Source: Nocardioides sp. QY071 (GTDB taxonomy: Bacteria; Actinomycetota; Actinomycetes; Propionibacteriales; Nocardioidaceae). From it: DNA of 64,000 bases. The translations under genes and the position numbers were made by a program. The notes below the pieces were generated by a model. It worked only from the letters and a program-made list of their open reading frames with translations. It did no database searches and was not told where the DNA came from. Position 1 is the first letter of the stretch. Each line of letters starts with the position of its first letter. This document shows positions 47,643 to 56,358 of this stretch, piece after piece. The DNA lies in the NCBI RefSeq assembly GCF_029961765.1, contig NZ_CP124681.1:2418001-2482000 (forward strand). Reading direction: 5' to 3'.

Positions 47643-48782
47643 ATGACGCTCACCAGCCCCAGCCCATCCACCCGCACGGACACCGGCACCGACCGCCTGC
47701 CATGGCCCGTCCTGCTCACCCTCGGCGGTGCCACCCTCGTCATGGTCACCGGCGAGATGCTGCCGACCGCGGTCCTCGGCCCGATGAGCCGGGGCCTCGC
47801 CGTCTCGGAGTCCGCCGCGGGGCTCCTGGTCAGCATCTGGGCCGCCGTCGTGGTCGTCGCCAGCATCCCGCTCGTCCGCCTCACCCGCGGCCTGCCCCGA
47901 CAGCACGTGATCGCCGGCAGCCTGGTCGCATTCGCGCTGGCGGCCGCAGCGACGGCCCTGGCGCCGTCGTACGCCGTCGTGCTGGTGGCCCGCACGCTCG
48001 GCGCCGCCGCCGTCGGGCTGCTGTGGTCGACGGTCAACGCGCACGTCGCCGACCTGGTGCCCGACCGGCTGCTCGGGCGGGCGACGTCCGTGGTCCTGGG
48101 TGGGGCGACCCTCGGCATGGTGCTCGGTACGCCGATCGGCCGGGTCATCGCCGACCTGGCCGGCTGGCGCGCCTCCTTCGTGGTGCTGGCCGGCGCGAGC
48201 CTGGTCGCGGCCGCGCTGGTGCTCCGGGTGGTCCCGGCCGCCGCAGCCGCCGGGACCACCCCGGAACCGGGCGAGCGTGGCGGGGCGCTGCGCCCCATGC
48301 TCGTCGTGACGGTGCTCGTCGCGCTGGCGCTGGTGGGTCACTACGGCGCGTACACCTTCGTCACCCGCCTCGCCGGCCCGCCGGCCGTCGCGCTGCTGGT
48401 GTTCGGCCTCGCCTCCGCCGTCGGCGTGGTGCTGGCAGGGCGGGTCGAGCGCACCGCGCTCGGCCTGGTCGTGGCCACCGTGCTCACCGCGGTCGCGGTG
48501 GTCGCGGTCGGCGCCGCGGGCAGTCTGCCTCTCGTCGCGCTGTGGGGCGTGGCGTCCGGCGCGCTGCCCCCGTTCGCGCAGACGCTGGTGCTGCGGTTGG
48601 CCGGCCCGGGACACCGGGCGCTGGCGGGCGCGCTGATCCCCGTGCTGTTCAACGGCGGGATCGCGGTCGGTGCGGCGCTGGCCTCCGGCGTCGTCGCGGC
48701 GTACGGCGTGGGTGCGCTCGGGCTGCCGGCCGCGGCCCTGGTCCTGGTGGCCGCGGCCGGGCTCGCCCGGGCCACTCGGTGA
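47643..48782 (+). CDS. MFS transporter of the DHA1 type
   Basis: The product has 379 residues and 12 predicted helices. The N-terminal helix VTGEMLPTAVLGPMSRGLAVSESAAGLLVSIWAAVV resembles the AraJ/sugar-efflux and drug-efflux branch. A mid-protein Pro/Gly loop (TTPEPGERGG) marks the central hinge. The family exports sugars or drugs. The divergent MerR gene suggests induction by the substrate. Confidence 0.82.
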   Translation: MTLTSPSPSTRTDTGTDRLPWPVLLTLGGATLVMVTGEMLPTAVLGPMSRGLAVSESAAGLLVSIWAAVVVVASIPLVRLTRGLPRQHVIAGSLVAFALAAAATALAPSYAVVLVARTLGAAAVGLLWSTVNAHVADLVPDRLLGRATSVVLGGATLGMVLGTPIGRVIADLAGWRASFVVLAGASLVAAALVLRVVPAAAAAGTTPEPGERGGALRPMLVVTVLVALALVGHYGAYTFVTRLAGPPAVALLVFGLASAVGVVLAGRVERTALGLVVATVLTAVAVVAVGAAGSLPLVALWGVASGALPPFAQTLVLRLAGPGHRALAGALIPVLFNGGIAVGAALASGVVAAYGVGALGLPAAALVLVAAAGLARATR

Positions 48783-48785
48783 GCC

Positions 48786-49604
48786 TCAGTCCACCCAGGC
48801 CAGGCCCTCGCCGAGCGCGGTGATCTCGGCGTCGGTGGCGCCCTGGCCGCCCTGGACGCTGATGAAGATCCCGTCGTGCGCCTCAGTCGTGTAGACGCCG
48901 GGGTCGTCGCCCTTGTCGGGCGAGGAGAGCCACGCGTCCCGCTCGGCGGCGTCGCGGATGACGAGGCTCGCCACGCCACCGTCGGTGGAGGTGCAGGCGG
49001 CCTTGTCGTCGTTGAGGAACCACTCACAGGTCCAGCCGGCGGGGGTGGTGACCGGCGCCTGGTCGACCTTGCCGAGCATCCCGAGGGCGTCCGCGTCGGC
49101 CAGGGAGACGGCGACGGTGATGCCGGGCCAGTCCTCCAGCAGGGTGCCGAACCCGTCGGACCACCACGTGTCGATCCGGGCGGTGGGCCCGGAGACGACG
49201 GCGACGAAGCCCTCGCCGCCACCGGGCAGGGTGCTGGAGCCCAGCTCGTAGAGGCCGGCCGCATCGGTGCGGATGGTCGCGGTGAGGCCGCCGCCCAGGT
49301 CGAGCACCTGCCCAGCCCGCAGCCCGGCGGCGGGGGCGGAGGTCGGAGCCGTTGCGACCGAGCGGTCACGGGCCGCCGTACCGTCGCCGGTCACGATGTT
49401 CGCCGCCACCGAGACCGCGGCGACCGCGGCCACCCCGGCGACCGTGCCGGACACCGCGAGGCGACGCCGCCGGCGCAGCCGCCGGCCGGAGGCGAGGGAG
49501 GTCGCGGCGAGGTGCTCGAGGTCGGGGCGCTCGTCGCGCAGCCGCTCGCGTAGGGCAGGGCCGACGAGCGGATCGAGCGGATCGAGGTGGTCGAGGTCGG
49601 TCAT
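48786..49604 (-). CDS. Membrane protein coupled to an ECF sigma factor
   Basis: The product has 272 residues. An acidic N-terminal cytoplasmic region with an Arg-rich run (SGRRLRRRRRLAV) precedes one membrane helix (about residues 51-68) and an outer domain of about 190 residues with two Cys (TCEWF and AACTST). The ATG overlaps the sigma factor stop by 4 bases, so it is the likely cognate membrane regulator. No zinc anti-sigma HxxxCxxC motif is present, so direct anti-sigma activity is not shown. Confidence 0.65.
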   Translation of the reverse strand: MTDLDHLDPLDPLVGPALRERLRDERPDLEHLAATSLASGRRLRRRRRLAVSGTVAGVAAVAAVSVAANIVTGDGTAARDRSVATAPTSAPAAGLRAGQVLDLGGGLTATIRTDAAGLYELGSSTLPGGGEGFVAVVSGPTARIDTWWSDGFGTLLEDWPGITVAVSLADADALGMLGKVDQAPVTTPAGWTCEWFLNDDKAACTSTDGGVASLVIRDAAERDAWLSSPDKGDDPGVYTTEAHDGIFISVQGGQGATDAEITALGEGLAWVD

Positions 49605-50113
49605 GGGTGGGTCCTCTCGGAGATCGGGTCGATCAGCGGGCGCAGCCGCAGCAGGGCGCGGCGGGCGCGGGTGCGCACCGCCGACTCGCTGATCCCGAGG
49701 TCGGCGGCGGTGTCGGCGACGCTGCGGTCCTCCCAGTAGCGGAGGACCACGACGGCGCGGTCGAGCGAGGCGAGGCCGGCCAGGGCGGCCAGCAGGTCGA
49801 CCCGGAGCGCCGGATCGACCCCGGGCGCCGGTGGGCCGACATCGGCGTCGGTGAGGTCAGCGGGCCGCTCCCCGTTGCGGCGCAGCCGGCGGTGCGACAG
49901 GAAGGTGTTGAGCAGCATCGTGCGGGCGTAGGCGACCGGGCTCTCCGCGGTCCGCACCCGACCCCAGCGCACGAACACCTTGGCGTACGTCGCCTGGGTC
50001 AGGTCCTCGGCGAGGTGGTGGTCTCCGGTCAGCAGCATCGCCGCGTGGTGGAGCTGGGTGCCGGTCTCGCGCACGAAGGCGGAGAACTCCTCGGCCTGCC
50101 GGTCTGCCTTCAC
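49601..50113 (-). CDS. ECF RNA polymerase sigma factor, SigE-like family
   Basis: The product has 170 residues from GTG at 50113 (GTG 50119 is an alternative). Region 2 reads LLTGDHHLAEDLTQATYAKVFVRWGRV, and region 4 reads LRYWEDRSVADTAADLGISESAVRTRARRALLRLR. This is the SigE-family pattern of actinobacterial sigma-70-like factors. It is translationally coupled to the downstream membrane protein gene. The long frame upstream is shadow sequence in the ATPase gene. Confidence 0.87.
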   Translation of the reverse strand: MKADRQAEEFSAFVRETGTQLHHAAMLLTGDHHLAEDLTQATYAKVFVRWGRVRTAESPVAYARTMLLNTFLSHRRLRRNGERPADLTDADVGPPAPGVDPALRVDLLAALAGLASLDRAVVVLRYWEDRSVADTAADLGISESAVRTRARRALLRLRPLIDPISERTHP

Positions 50114-50151
50114 ACCCACCTGACGCTCCGGACCCCGGGTCGCGTGACAGG

Positions 50152-50880
50152 TCAGTCCAGGACGTGGCGCAGGTAGCGCCGCGGGTCGTCGAGGTAGCGG
50201 CGCCAATGCTGGACCAGCTCCAGCTCCTCCCACGTCGTACGACGCACGCCCCACTCTCCGACCTCGAGGATGGTCGCGCCCGGCATCGCCGCCAGCACGG
50301 GGGAGTGCGTCGCGCACAGCACCTGCCCGCCCTCGCCCACCACCCGGTCGAGCACCGAGATCAGTCCGAGCGAGGAGGAGAACGACAGCGCGGCCTCGGG
50401 CTCGTCGAGGCAGTAGAACCCGGGGGAGTCGAAGCGGGTGCGCAGCACCTCGAGGAAGGACTCGCCGTGGCTCATCTCGTGGTAGCTCGAGTCCGGCTGC
50501 CTGGCCCACGGGTTCTGGTGCTGCTCGACGAAGGTGTACCAGCCGTGCATGGTCTCCGCGCGCAGGAAGAACCCCCACCGCGCGGCGCCCAGCCCGCGCT
50601 GGATCCGCAGCGCCCGGTGCAGCGGCGACTCCGACTCCCGTGTCGTGTGCCGGCCCTGGTTGGTGCCGCCCTCCGGCGAGAGCCCGAACGCCACGGCGAC
50701 CGCCTCGACCAGCGTGGACTTCCCCGAGCCGTTCTCGCCGACCAGGAAGGTGACCCCCTTCGCCAGGTCGAGGCCCTCGCGCACGACCTGCGCCACGGCC
50801 GGGACGGTCATCGGCCACTCCTGCGGGTCGAGCCGGTCGTCGGCACTGACCCGGACCACGGGCGGCTGGTCGAAGTCCAC
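50152..50880 (-). CDS. ABC-type AAA ATPase, SMC/RecF-like
   Basis: The product has 242 residues. Walker A is LVGENGSGKSTLVEA, the ABC signature is EMSHGESFLEVL, and Walker B is FYCLDEPEAALS. An H-loop lies in LCATHSPVL. It lacks membrane partners and a transporter context, and it resembles the small predicted ATPases related to RecF/SMC heads. Its function is unknown. It diverges from the Nudix gene. Confidence 0.8.
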   Translation of the reverse strand: MDFDQPPVVRVSADDRLDPQEWPMTVPAVAQVVREGLDLAKGVTFLVGENGSGKSTLVEAVAVAFGLSPEGGTNQGRHTTRESESPLHRALRIQRGLGAARWGFFLRAETMHGWYTFVEQHQNPWARQPDSSYHEMSHGESFLEVLRTRFDSPGFYCLDEPEAALSFSSSLGLISVLDRVVGEGGQVLCATHSPVLAAMPGATILEVGEWGVRRTTWEELELVQHWRRYLDDPRRYLRHVLD

Positions 50881-50918
50881 GCGCCCAACGCTACGGCCAT
50901 CTTGGCTAGGTTGACGGG

Positions 50919-51464
50919 ATGCAGCCCTGGCAGCGTCGGACCACCCGGATCGCCTACGAGAACCCGTGGATCCGGGTCCGCGAGGACGAGGTGGTCCGCC
51001 CGGACGGCAGCGAGGGGATCTACGGGGTCGTCGAGCTGCGCCAGCCGGCCGTGTTCGTCGTACCGCTGACCGAGGACGACGAGGTCGTGCTCGTCGAGGT
51101 CGACCGCTACACGACGGGCGAGCGGGCCTCGCTCGAGCTGCCGGCCGGCGGTGCCGACGGGCAGGACCCGCTCGTCGCGGCCCAGCGCGAGCTGCGCGAG
51201 GAGACCGGCCTGGCGGCGGCGGAATGGCAGGAGATCGGACGGATGAACGCGCTCATCGGCGTCGCCCACGCGCCGGAGGTGGTCTATCTCGCCCGCGGCC
51301 TGACGTACGTCGGCGACGACGCCATGCTCGAGGACGGCATCCGCGCCGTGCACCGGGTGCCGCTGGCCGACCTGCTGGCCCGGGTCGGGCGCGGCGAGAT
51401 CGTCGACGGCGAGAGCCTCGCCTGCCTGCTGCTCGCGCTGGTCGCGCTCGGCCGCGTCGGCTGA
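50919..51464 (+). CDS. Nudix hydrolase, ADP-ribose pyrophosphatase type
   Basis: The product has 181 residues. The Nudix box reads AGGADGQDPLVAAQRELREETGL: the REL-EE core is intact, but the first Glu is Gln and the loop is two residues shorter than usual. LELPAGG upstream fits the ADP-sugar branch. It probably hydrolyses ADP-ribose or related compounds. A TAGGTT box (50907-50912) lies 6 bases before the ATG, suggesting a leaderless transcript. Confidence 0.82.
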   Translation: MQPWQRRTTRIAYENPWIRVREDEVVRPDGSEGIYGVVELRQPAVFVVPLTEDDEVVLVEVDRYTTGERASLELPAGGADGQDPLVAAQRELREETGLAAAEWQEIGRMNALIGVAHAPEVVYLARGLTYVGDDAMLEDGIRAVHRVPLADLLARVGRGEIVDGESLACLLLALVALGRVG

Positions 51465-51482
51465 CCGGTACCCTCAGCAGCC

Positions 51483-52433
51483 ATGGCGTCCCCCGCGGTG
51501 GAGATCGAGGTCGAGAACCGAGTCGTGCGGGTGACCAACCCGGAGCGCGTCTACTTCCCGCAGATCGGCGCCACCAAGCTCGACCTCGTGGAGTACTACC
51601 TCGCCGTCGGCGACGGCATCGTCAACGCGCTGTGGGAGCGCCCGTGCATGCTGCACCGCTTCCCCAAAGGCCTCGACGGCGACAAGGTGCACCAGAAGCG
51701 GCTCCCCGCGGGTGCGCCCGCCTGGGTCGAGACCGTGCAGCTGTACTTCCCGCGCTGGAAGCGCACCGCCGACGAGCTGTGCGTGACCGAGCTGGCCTCC
51801 GTGATCTGGGCGGTGCAGATGTCGACCGTCGAGTTCCACCCGTGGAACAGCCGCCGCGGCGCGACAGAGATGCCCGACGAGTGGCGCATCGACCTCGATC
51901 CCGGCCCCGCGTCGTCGTACGACGACATCCGCAGGGTCGCCCACGTCGCCCACGAGGTGCTCGACGAGCTCGGCGCCGTCGGCTACCCCAAGACCAGCGG
52001 CAGCAAGGGCATCCACGTCTACGTGCGGATCGAGCCCGAGCACGACCACAAGGGTGTACGGCGGGCAGCGCTCGCCTTCGCCCGCGAGGTCGAGCGGCGC
52101 GCGCCCGAGCTGGTCACCACGACCTGGTGGAAGAAGGACCGCGACCCGGCGGCGGTGTTCGTCGACTACAACCAGAACGCCCGCGACCACACCATCGCCG
52201 CGGCGTACTCGGTGCGAGGCCTGCCCGACGCCCGGGTCTCCACCCCGATCCGTTGGGACGAGATCGACGACGCCGACCCGCGCGACTTCACGATCCGCAC
52301 GGTGCCGGCGCGCTTCGCCGAGCTCGGCGACCTGCACCATGACATCGACGACCACGTCTTCGACATCACGCCGTTGCTGGAGTGGGCCGAGCGGGACGAC
52401 CTGCCGGCCGAGGAGCAACCGCCCGCGGAGTAG
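51483..52433 (+). CDS. Stand-alone LigD-type polymerase/primase domain
   Basis: The product has 316 residues of the archaeo-eukaryotic primase fold found as the polymerase domain of LigD. Landmarks are RVYFPQIGATKLDLVEYYLAVGDGIVNALWERPCMLHRFPKG, the catalytic acidic pair in DEWRIDLDPGP and the nucleotide-binding KTSGSKGIHVYV. No ligase or nuclease domain is fused. Such enzymes fill gaps in Ku-dependent end joining and repair. No ku gene is in the window. A TACCCT box (51469-51474) lies 8 bases before the ATG. Confidence 0.9.
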   Translation: MASPAVEIEVENRVVRVTNPERVYFPQIGATKLDLVEYYLAVGDGIVNALWERPCMLHRFPKGLDGDKVHQKRLPAGAPAWVETVQLYFPRWKRTADELCVTELASVIWAVQMSTVEFHPWNSRRGATEMPDEWRIDLDPGPASSYDDIRRVAHVAHEVLDELGAVGYPKTSGSKGIHVYVRIEPEHDHKGVRRAALAFAREVERRAPELVTTTWWKKDRDPAAVFVDYNQNARDHTIAAAYSVRGLPDARVSTPIRWDEIDDADPRDFTIRTVPARFAELGDLHHDIDDHVFDITPLLEWAERDDLPAEEQPPAE

Positions 52434-52441
52434 CGCCTGTC

Positions 52442-52657
52442 TCAGGCGCTGAGCGGCTGAGCCGGGTCCTCCAGGGCGGCCCGCAGGTCGCGGGCGTGCG
52501 CGTGCAGGATCACCGCGGCGAACCCGTTGCCGCGGGCGTCCTCGTGGTCGGCCTCCCGGTCCCACTCGTCGGCCAGCCGACGGGCCTCGGCCCGCGGGTC
52601 GGCCAGCAGCTCGCGTGCAGCGGCCCGCTTCCGGGCCTCACTGTTCATCATCGGCAT
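52442..52657 (-). CDS. Small helical protein of unknown function
   Basis: The product has 71 residues and is charged and all-helical (EARKRAAARELLADPRAEARRLADEWDREADHEDARGNG), with no membrane segment. A GGGGGGAGG site 6-7 bases before the ATG strongly supports translation. It converges with the LigD-type polymerase gene, leaving 8 bases between stops. No family is recognised. Confidence 0.6.
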   Translation of the reverse strand: MPMMNSEARKRAAARELLADPRAEARRLADEWDREADHEDARGNGFAAVILHAHARDLRAALEDPAQPLSA

Positions 52658-52744
52658 CGGGTGCCTCCCCCCAAAGAGGTGCTGGTCCTTCCATGATCGG
52701 CCGATCGCGGCCGGTGCGGAGGGAATCGCCCGAACTGGTGGGAC

Positions 52745-53170
52745 TCAGAGGTCGTCCCACACCACCGCGCTGATCCGCCATCCGCCCGTCGTCCGCACCA
52801 GCTGCAGCGACTTGGCCCCGGACCCGTGCCGCGGCTCGCCGTCCTGGTGCCAGGACTTCGCGTAGCCGCACCACACCTGCGCGATGTCGCCGAACCGGTC
52901 CACCCGCGCGGTCTCGACCCACTCGCGGAACCCGGTCATCGTGTCGCCGCCGAGGAGCGTCACCCGGGGTGCGATGAACGACTCGACGTCGTACGAGGTG
53001 GGTGCGGCTCCGGCGGCGCTGACGAGCAGCGCCTCCGGCAGCAGCACGGTGCGCAGGTCGTCGGCGCGGACGGCCGCGTCGGGGCCACTGACGAAGGCGG
53101 CGAAGAAGCGGTCCACGACCGCGCGGATCTGCAGGTCGTCGCTCTCGTCGGCAGGCACGTCCACGATCAT
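52745..53170 (-). CDS. NTF2/SnoaL-like protein
   Basis: The product has 141 residues from ATG at 53170; a GTG at 53185 with a very close GGAGG is an alternative. The N-terminal helix [15 protein letters not shown] and the late [22 protein letters not shown] strand pair are typical of the NTF2-like fold used in small enzymes and in proteins of unknown role. It diverges from rpe. Confidence 0.7.
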   Translation of the reverse strand: MIVDVPADESDDLQIRAVVDRFFAAFVSGPDAAVRADDLRTVLLPEALLVSAAGAAPTSYDVESFIAPRVTLLGGDTMTGFREWVETARVDRFGDIAQVWCGYAKSWHQDGEPRHGSGAKSLQLVRTTGGWRISAVVWDDL

Positions 53171-53205
53171 GCCCGAACGACCCACACCTCCTAGACTGGC
53201 CGCCC

Positions 53206-53874
53206 GTGGGCCACATCCAGATCACCCCGTCGATCCTCAACTCCGACTTCGCGCGGCTCGGTGAGGAGGTCGCCCGGATCCCCGGCGCCGACTGGGTGCA
53301 CGTCGACGTCATGGACAACCACTTCGTCCCGAACCTGACCTTCGGCCCGGCCATGGTCGAGGCGCTGGCCCGGGTCAGCCCGATCCCGCTCGACGCGCAC
53401 CTGATGATCGAGAACGCCGACCGCAACGCCCCGGCGTACGTCGAGGCGGGCTGCGGCTCGGTCACCTTCCACGTCGAGGCGGCCAAGGCCCCCGTGCGGC
53501 TGGCCCGAGAGATCCGCTCGGCCGGTGCCCGGGCGTCGATGGCACTCAAGCCCGCGACGCCGATCGAGCCGTACGAGGACCTGCTGCCCGAGCTCGACAT
53601 GGTGCTGATCATGACGGTCGAGCCGGGCTTCGGTGGACAGAGGTTCCTGGACCTGTGCCTGCCCAAGATCCGCCGGGCCCGCGCGATGATGGACAAGCAC
53701 GGCGTCGAGACCTGGCTCCAGGTCGACGGCGGTGTCTCGCTGGAGACCATCGAGCGCTGCGCCGAGGCGGGCGCGGACGTCTTCGTCGCCGGCTCGGCGG
53801 TCTACTCGGCCGAGGACCCCGACGCGATGGTCGCTGCACTGCGGGCGAAGGCCGACGCCGCGCGCCCGGCGTAG
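53206..53874 (+). CDS. rpe: Ribulose-phosphate 3-epimerase
   Basis: The product has 222 residues and a TIM barrel. The motifs [17 protein letters not shown], the metal-site [37 protein letters not shown] and VDGGVS are intact. It interconverts ribulose-5-P and xylulose-5-P in the pentose phosphate pathway. A TAGACT box (53192-53197) lies 8 bases before the GTG start. Confidence 0.97.
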   Translation: MGHIQITPSILNSDFARLGEEVARIPGADWVHVDVMDNHFVPNLTFGPAMVEALARVSPIPLDAHLMIENADRNAPAYVEAGCGSVTFHVEAAKAPVRLAREIRSAGARASMALKPATPIEPYEDLLPELDMVLIMTVEPGFGGQRFLDLCLPKIRRARAMMDKHGVETWLQVDGGVSLETIERCAEAGADVFVAGSAVYSAEDPDAMVAALRAKADAARPA

Positions 53875-53875
53875 C

Positions 53876-54466
53876 TCACAGGTCCGGCGGCGCCCCGACC
53901 TCGACGGGTACGTCGGGCCGGTTCTCGCCCATCCAGGCCAGCACCTGCTGCAGGGGCCCCAGCCCCTCCCTGCCGACCACGGCGCTCAGCGCCGCCGCGG
54001 GCGTCGAGATCGCGAACGCCTGCGCGAGATCGGCAGTGAGCACGGACGAGCCCTGCAGCGCCACGTCGCTGTCGTCGCGGGCGACGAAGCGCAGCACCGG
54101 CAGGTGGATCGCCTCCTCGACGTACGGCGGGACGATCTGCCACCAGCGCACCTCGACGAGCGCCACGTCGCGCCACGTGAGCAGGGCTGCGACGTCGACG
54201 CCGCGTACGGTGACGCCGACGCCGTCGAGCTCGACGTGGGTGGCGTGCTGCAGTCGCGGTCGCCTTCCGACCAGCCGGTAGCCGCCCCAGCCGAGGATCA
54301 CCAGGCCGGCGAGGGCGAGCATCAGAGCGTCCAGCCGGTCCTCGGACCCGAGACCCTGGCTGGCGATCGCGGCCAGGGGTGCGACCAACAAGATGGCGCC
54401 GACGGCGGCGGCGACCACGGCGCTGAGCGGGCGGCCACCGGCGGGTGCGGGCAACCGGACGTCCAT
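53876..54466 (-). CDS. Membrane protein with PH-like C-terminal domain
   Basis: The product has 196 residues. Two helices at about residues 15-37 and 47-66 are followed by a basic RLVGRRPRLQ stretch and a beta-rich cytoplasmic domain (HVELDGVGVTVRGVDVAALLTWRDVALVEVRWWQIVPP) reminiscent of bacterial PH domains. The function is unknown. It converges with rpe. The ATG at 54466 is chosen over a longer frame that runs into the divergent MOSC gene. Confidence 0.65.
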   Translation of the reverse strand: MDVRLPAPAGGRPLSAVVAAAVGAILLVAPLAAIASQGLGSEDRLDALMLALAGLVILGWGGYRLVGRRPRLQHATHVELDGVGVTVRGVDVAALLTWRDVALVEVRWWQIVPPYVEEAIHLPVLRFVARDDSDVALQGSSVLTADLAQAFAISTPAAALSAVVGREGLGPLQQVLAWMGENRPDVPVEVGAPPDL

Positions 54467-54500
54467 GACCGGCACCCTAGACGCATCTAGCCTTGGCGGC

Positions 54501-54968
54501 ATGGACCACCCGCCCGTCGTCTCCGCGATCCACCTCGCCAAGGCGACCCGGCTGCCGATGCAGCCGAAGGACGAGGTCGAGGTGGAGGCCGGCCGCGGCA
54601 TCGTGGGGGACCGCTACCACGGGACCAGGCACCGCCACGTCACCGTGCAGAGCCGGGAGACCCTCGACGAGGCGGCCGCGGTCTACGGGCGGCCGGTGCC
54701 CAGCGAGCTGACCCGCCGCAATCTGACGATCAGCCACGGCGTCGTACCGCGCGATCCGGGGACCCGGATCCGCGTCGGCGAGGTGCTGCTCGAGGTGGTC
54801 CGGGTCGCCGCACCCTGCAAGCTGCTCGACGACACGATCGGCGCCGGAGCGCAGGAAGCGCTCCGGCGCCGGGCCGGGACCGTGTTCCGGGTGCTCGAGG
54901 GCGGCCGGATCCGGGTCGGTGACAGCGTCGACCTGGTGCTCAGCCCTCCAGCGCCGCGTCCAGCGTGA
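54501..54968 (+). CDS. MOSC-domain protein
   Basis: The product has 155 residues. The MOSC core has GIVGDRYHG, TRRNLTISH and the conserved Cys in RVAAPCKLLDD that would bind a molybdenum-cofactor sulfur or a related ligand. Stand-alone MOSC proteins handle N-hydroxylated compounds or sulfur transfer. A TAGCCT box (54488-54493) lies 7 bases before the ATG. The last 29 bases overlap the convergent osmC-like gene. Confidence 0.85.
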   Translation: MDHPPVVSAIHLAKATRLPMQPKDEVEVEAGRGIVGDRYHGTRHRHVTVQSRETLDEAAAVYGRPVPSELTRRNLTISHGVVPRDPGTRIRVGEVLLEVVRVAAPCKLLDDTIGAGAQEALRRRAGTVFRVLEGGRIRVGDSVDLVLSPPAPRPA

Positions 54969-55380
54969 TCGGTACGGCGCTCAGCGCCTTGCTCACCGGG
55001 CAGCCGACCTTGGCCGCACCCGCGGCGGCATCGAAGCCGGCCGCGTCCAGCCCCTCGACCTCGGCCCGCACCGTCAGCGCGATCCCGGCGATCTGGAAGC
55101 CGCCCGCCGGGTCCGGGCCGAGGGTGACGTCCGCGGACACGTCGAGGGCGATCGGCGTACCGCCGGCCTTGGCGATCTCGTTCGACAGCGACATCGCGTA
55201 GCAGGCGGAGTGGGCTGCGCCGATCAGCTCCTCCGGGCTGGTGGTGCCGTCGGCGTCGTCGGCCGCCCGCTTCGGGAACGAGACATCGAAGGTGCCGGCG
55301 CCCGAGGAGGTCAGCTCGACCTGTCCGGTGCCGTCCTGGAGACCGCCGTTCCAGGCGGTGCGTCCGGTACGAGTGGGCAT
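54940..55380 (-). CDS. OsmC-family peroxiredoxin
   Basis: The product has 146 residues. The two reactive cysteines of OsmC lie in IGAAHSACYAMSLS and KVGCPVSKAL. It reduces organic hydroperoxides. A GGAGG site lies 6-7 bases before the ATG. The 63-bp palindromic element (copy B) lies directly upstream, between this gene and the MaoC gene, so the element may influence its promoter. Confidence 0.9.
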   Translation of the reverse strand: MPTRTGRTAWNGGLQDGTGQVELTSSGAGTFDVSFPKRAADDADGTTSPEELIGAAHSACYAMSLSNEIAKAGGTPIALDVSADVTLGPDPAGGFQIAGIALTVRAEVEGLDAAGFDAAAGAAKVGCPVSKALSAVPITLDAALEG

Positions 55381-55402
55381 GCGAATCCTCCGTAGAACAG
55401 GT

Positions 55403-55465
55403 TTCGATTGGGCAGAGACTGCACGGTTCTGGCCCTAATTGTTGCGGTTTGGGACCAAACCGCAA
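55403..55465 (+). repeat. 63-bp dispersed element, copy B, with perfect palindrome
   Basis: It shares TTCGATTGGGCA, AGAC.GCAC and the perfect palindrome (arms TTGCGGTTTGG at 55442-55452 and CCAAACCGCAA at 55455-55465) with copy A at 26365, with identical spacing. Only the 16-base linker differs (about half of its positions). It lies upstream of the minus-strand osmC-like gene and is reversed relative to that gene, whereas copy A points along pyrR. Confidence 0.75.
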
Positions 55466-55479
55466 CGCCCGCACCCACC

Positions 55480-56358
55480 TCAGGCCAGCGTGAGCACGCA
55501 GTCCGCGAGGACGGGGGAGCCGTCGCGCTCGCCGCCCTCGATGCTCGCCGAGCCGATGACCGAGGAGCCCTCGCGCCAGCCGGTGACCCGGATCGTCTCG
55601 CCGGGGAACACGACGCCGGCGAACCGGCCGGTGAACCCGCCGACCCGGGTGGCGTCGCCGCCGAGCAGGCCGTCGGTGAGCTCGCGCAGCACGATGCCGT
55701 AGGAGCACAGCCCGTGCAGGATCGGCGCCGGGAAGCCCGCGGCCTTGGCGAAGCCGGGGTCGGCGTGCAGGGGGTTGCGGTCGCCGCACAGCCGGTAGAG
55801 CAGGGCCTGCTGCGGGGTGACGGTGTACGACGAGACATGGTCGGCCTCGCGCTCGGGCACCGCCACGGGAGCCGCCGATCCGCGGTCGCCGCCCCAGCCG
55901 CCCTCGCCCTTGACGAAGATCGACGAGCGGACCCGCCACAGCTCCTCGCCCGCCGGAGACGTCGCCACGCCCTCCTGCCAGATCACCGCCGCCTTGCCCT
56001 TGTCCCAGATGTCGGTGAGCGTGGTGCGCACGGTCGCCGTACCGGAGGTCGGGAGGGGACCGGAGACGGAGATCGCCTGCGAGCCGTGGACCACCTGGGC
56101 GAGGTTGATGTCGCACCCGGGCAGGTCAAGCGGCGGCGGGTCGGTCTCGTGGAAGGTCGGGGCGACGACGCCGAACGACGGCAGCACCTGCAGCGCCGCG
56201 TCGTCGAGCGTGTAGCGCAGCGCGGCAGGGGAGAGGTTGTCGCCGGCACGCGCTCCGGCGCCGATGCCGAGGTGGTAGAGCAGCACGTCGGACTCGGTCC
56301 ACGAGAACGTGCGGGAGCCGAGGTCGGCCCCGATCGCGATCGATGGGTCAATCGGCAT
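55480..56358 (-). CDS. MaoC-like double hot-dog enoyl-CoA hydratase
   Basis: The product has 292 residues. It has an N-terminal hot-dog half and a C-terminal half with the hydratase-2 motif YRLCGDRNPLHADPGFAKAAGFPAPILHGLCSYG. It hydrates 2-enoyl-CoA. It overlaps kstD by 11 bases and is translated after it. A kstD plus MaoC pair also occurs in mycobacterial cholesterol loci, so a role in steroid side-chain or ring catabolism is likely. I chose the ATG at 56358. Confidence 0.87.
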   Translation of the reverse strand: MPIDPSIAIGADLGSRTFSWTESDVLLYHLGIGAGARAGDNLSPAALRYTLDDAALQVLPSFGVVAPTFHETDPPPLDLPGCDINLAQVVHGSQAISVSGPLPTSGTATVRTTLTDIWDKGKAAVIWQEGVATSPAGEELWRVRSSIFVKGEGGWGGDRGSAAPVAVPEREADHVSSYTVTPQQALLYRLCGDRNPLHADPGFAKAAGFPAPILHGLCSYGIVLRELTDGLLGGDATRVGGFTGRFAGVVFPGETIRVTGWREGSSVIGSASIEGGERDGSPVLADCVLTLA

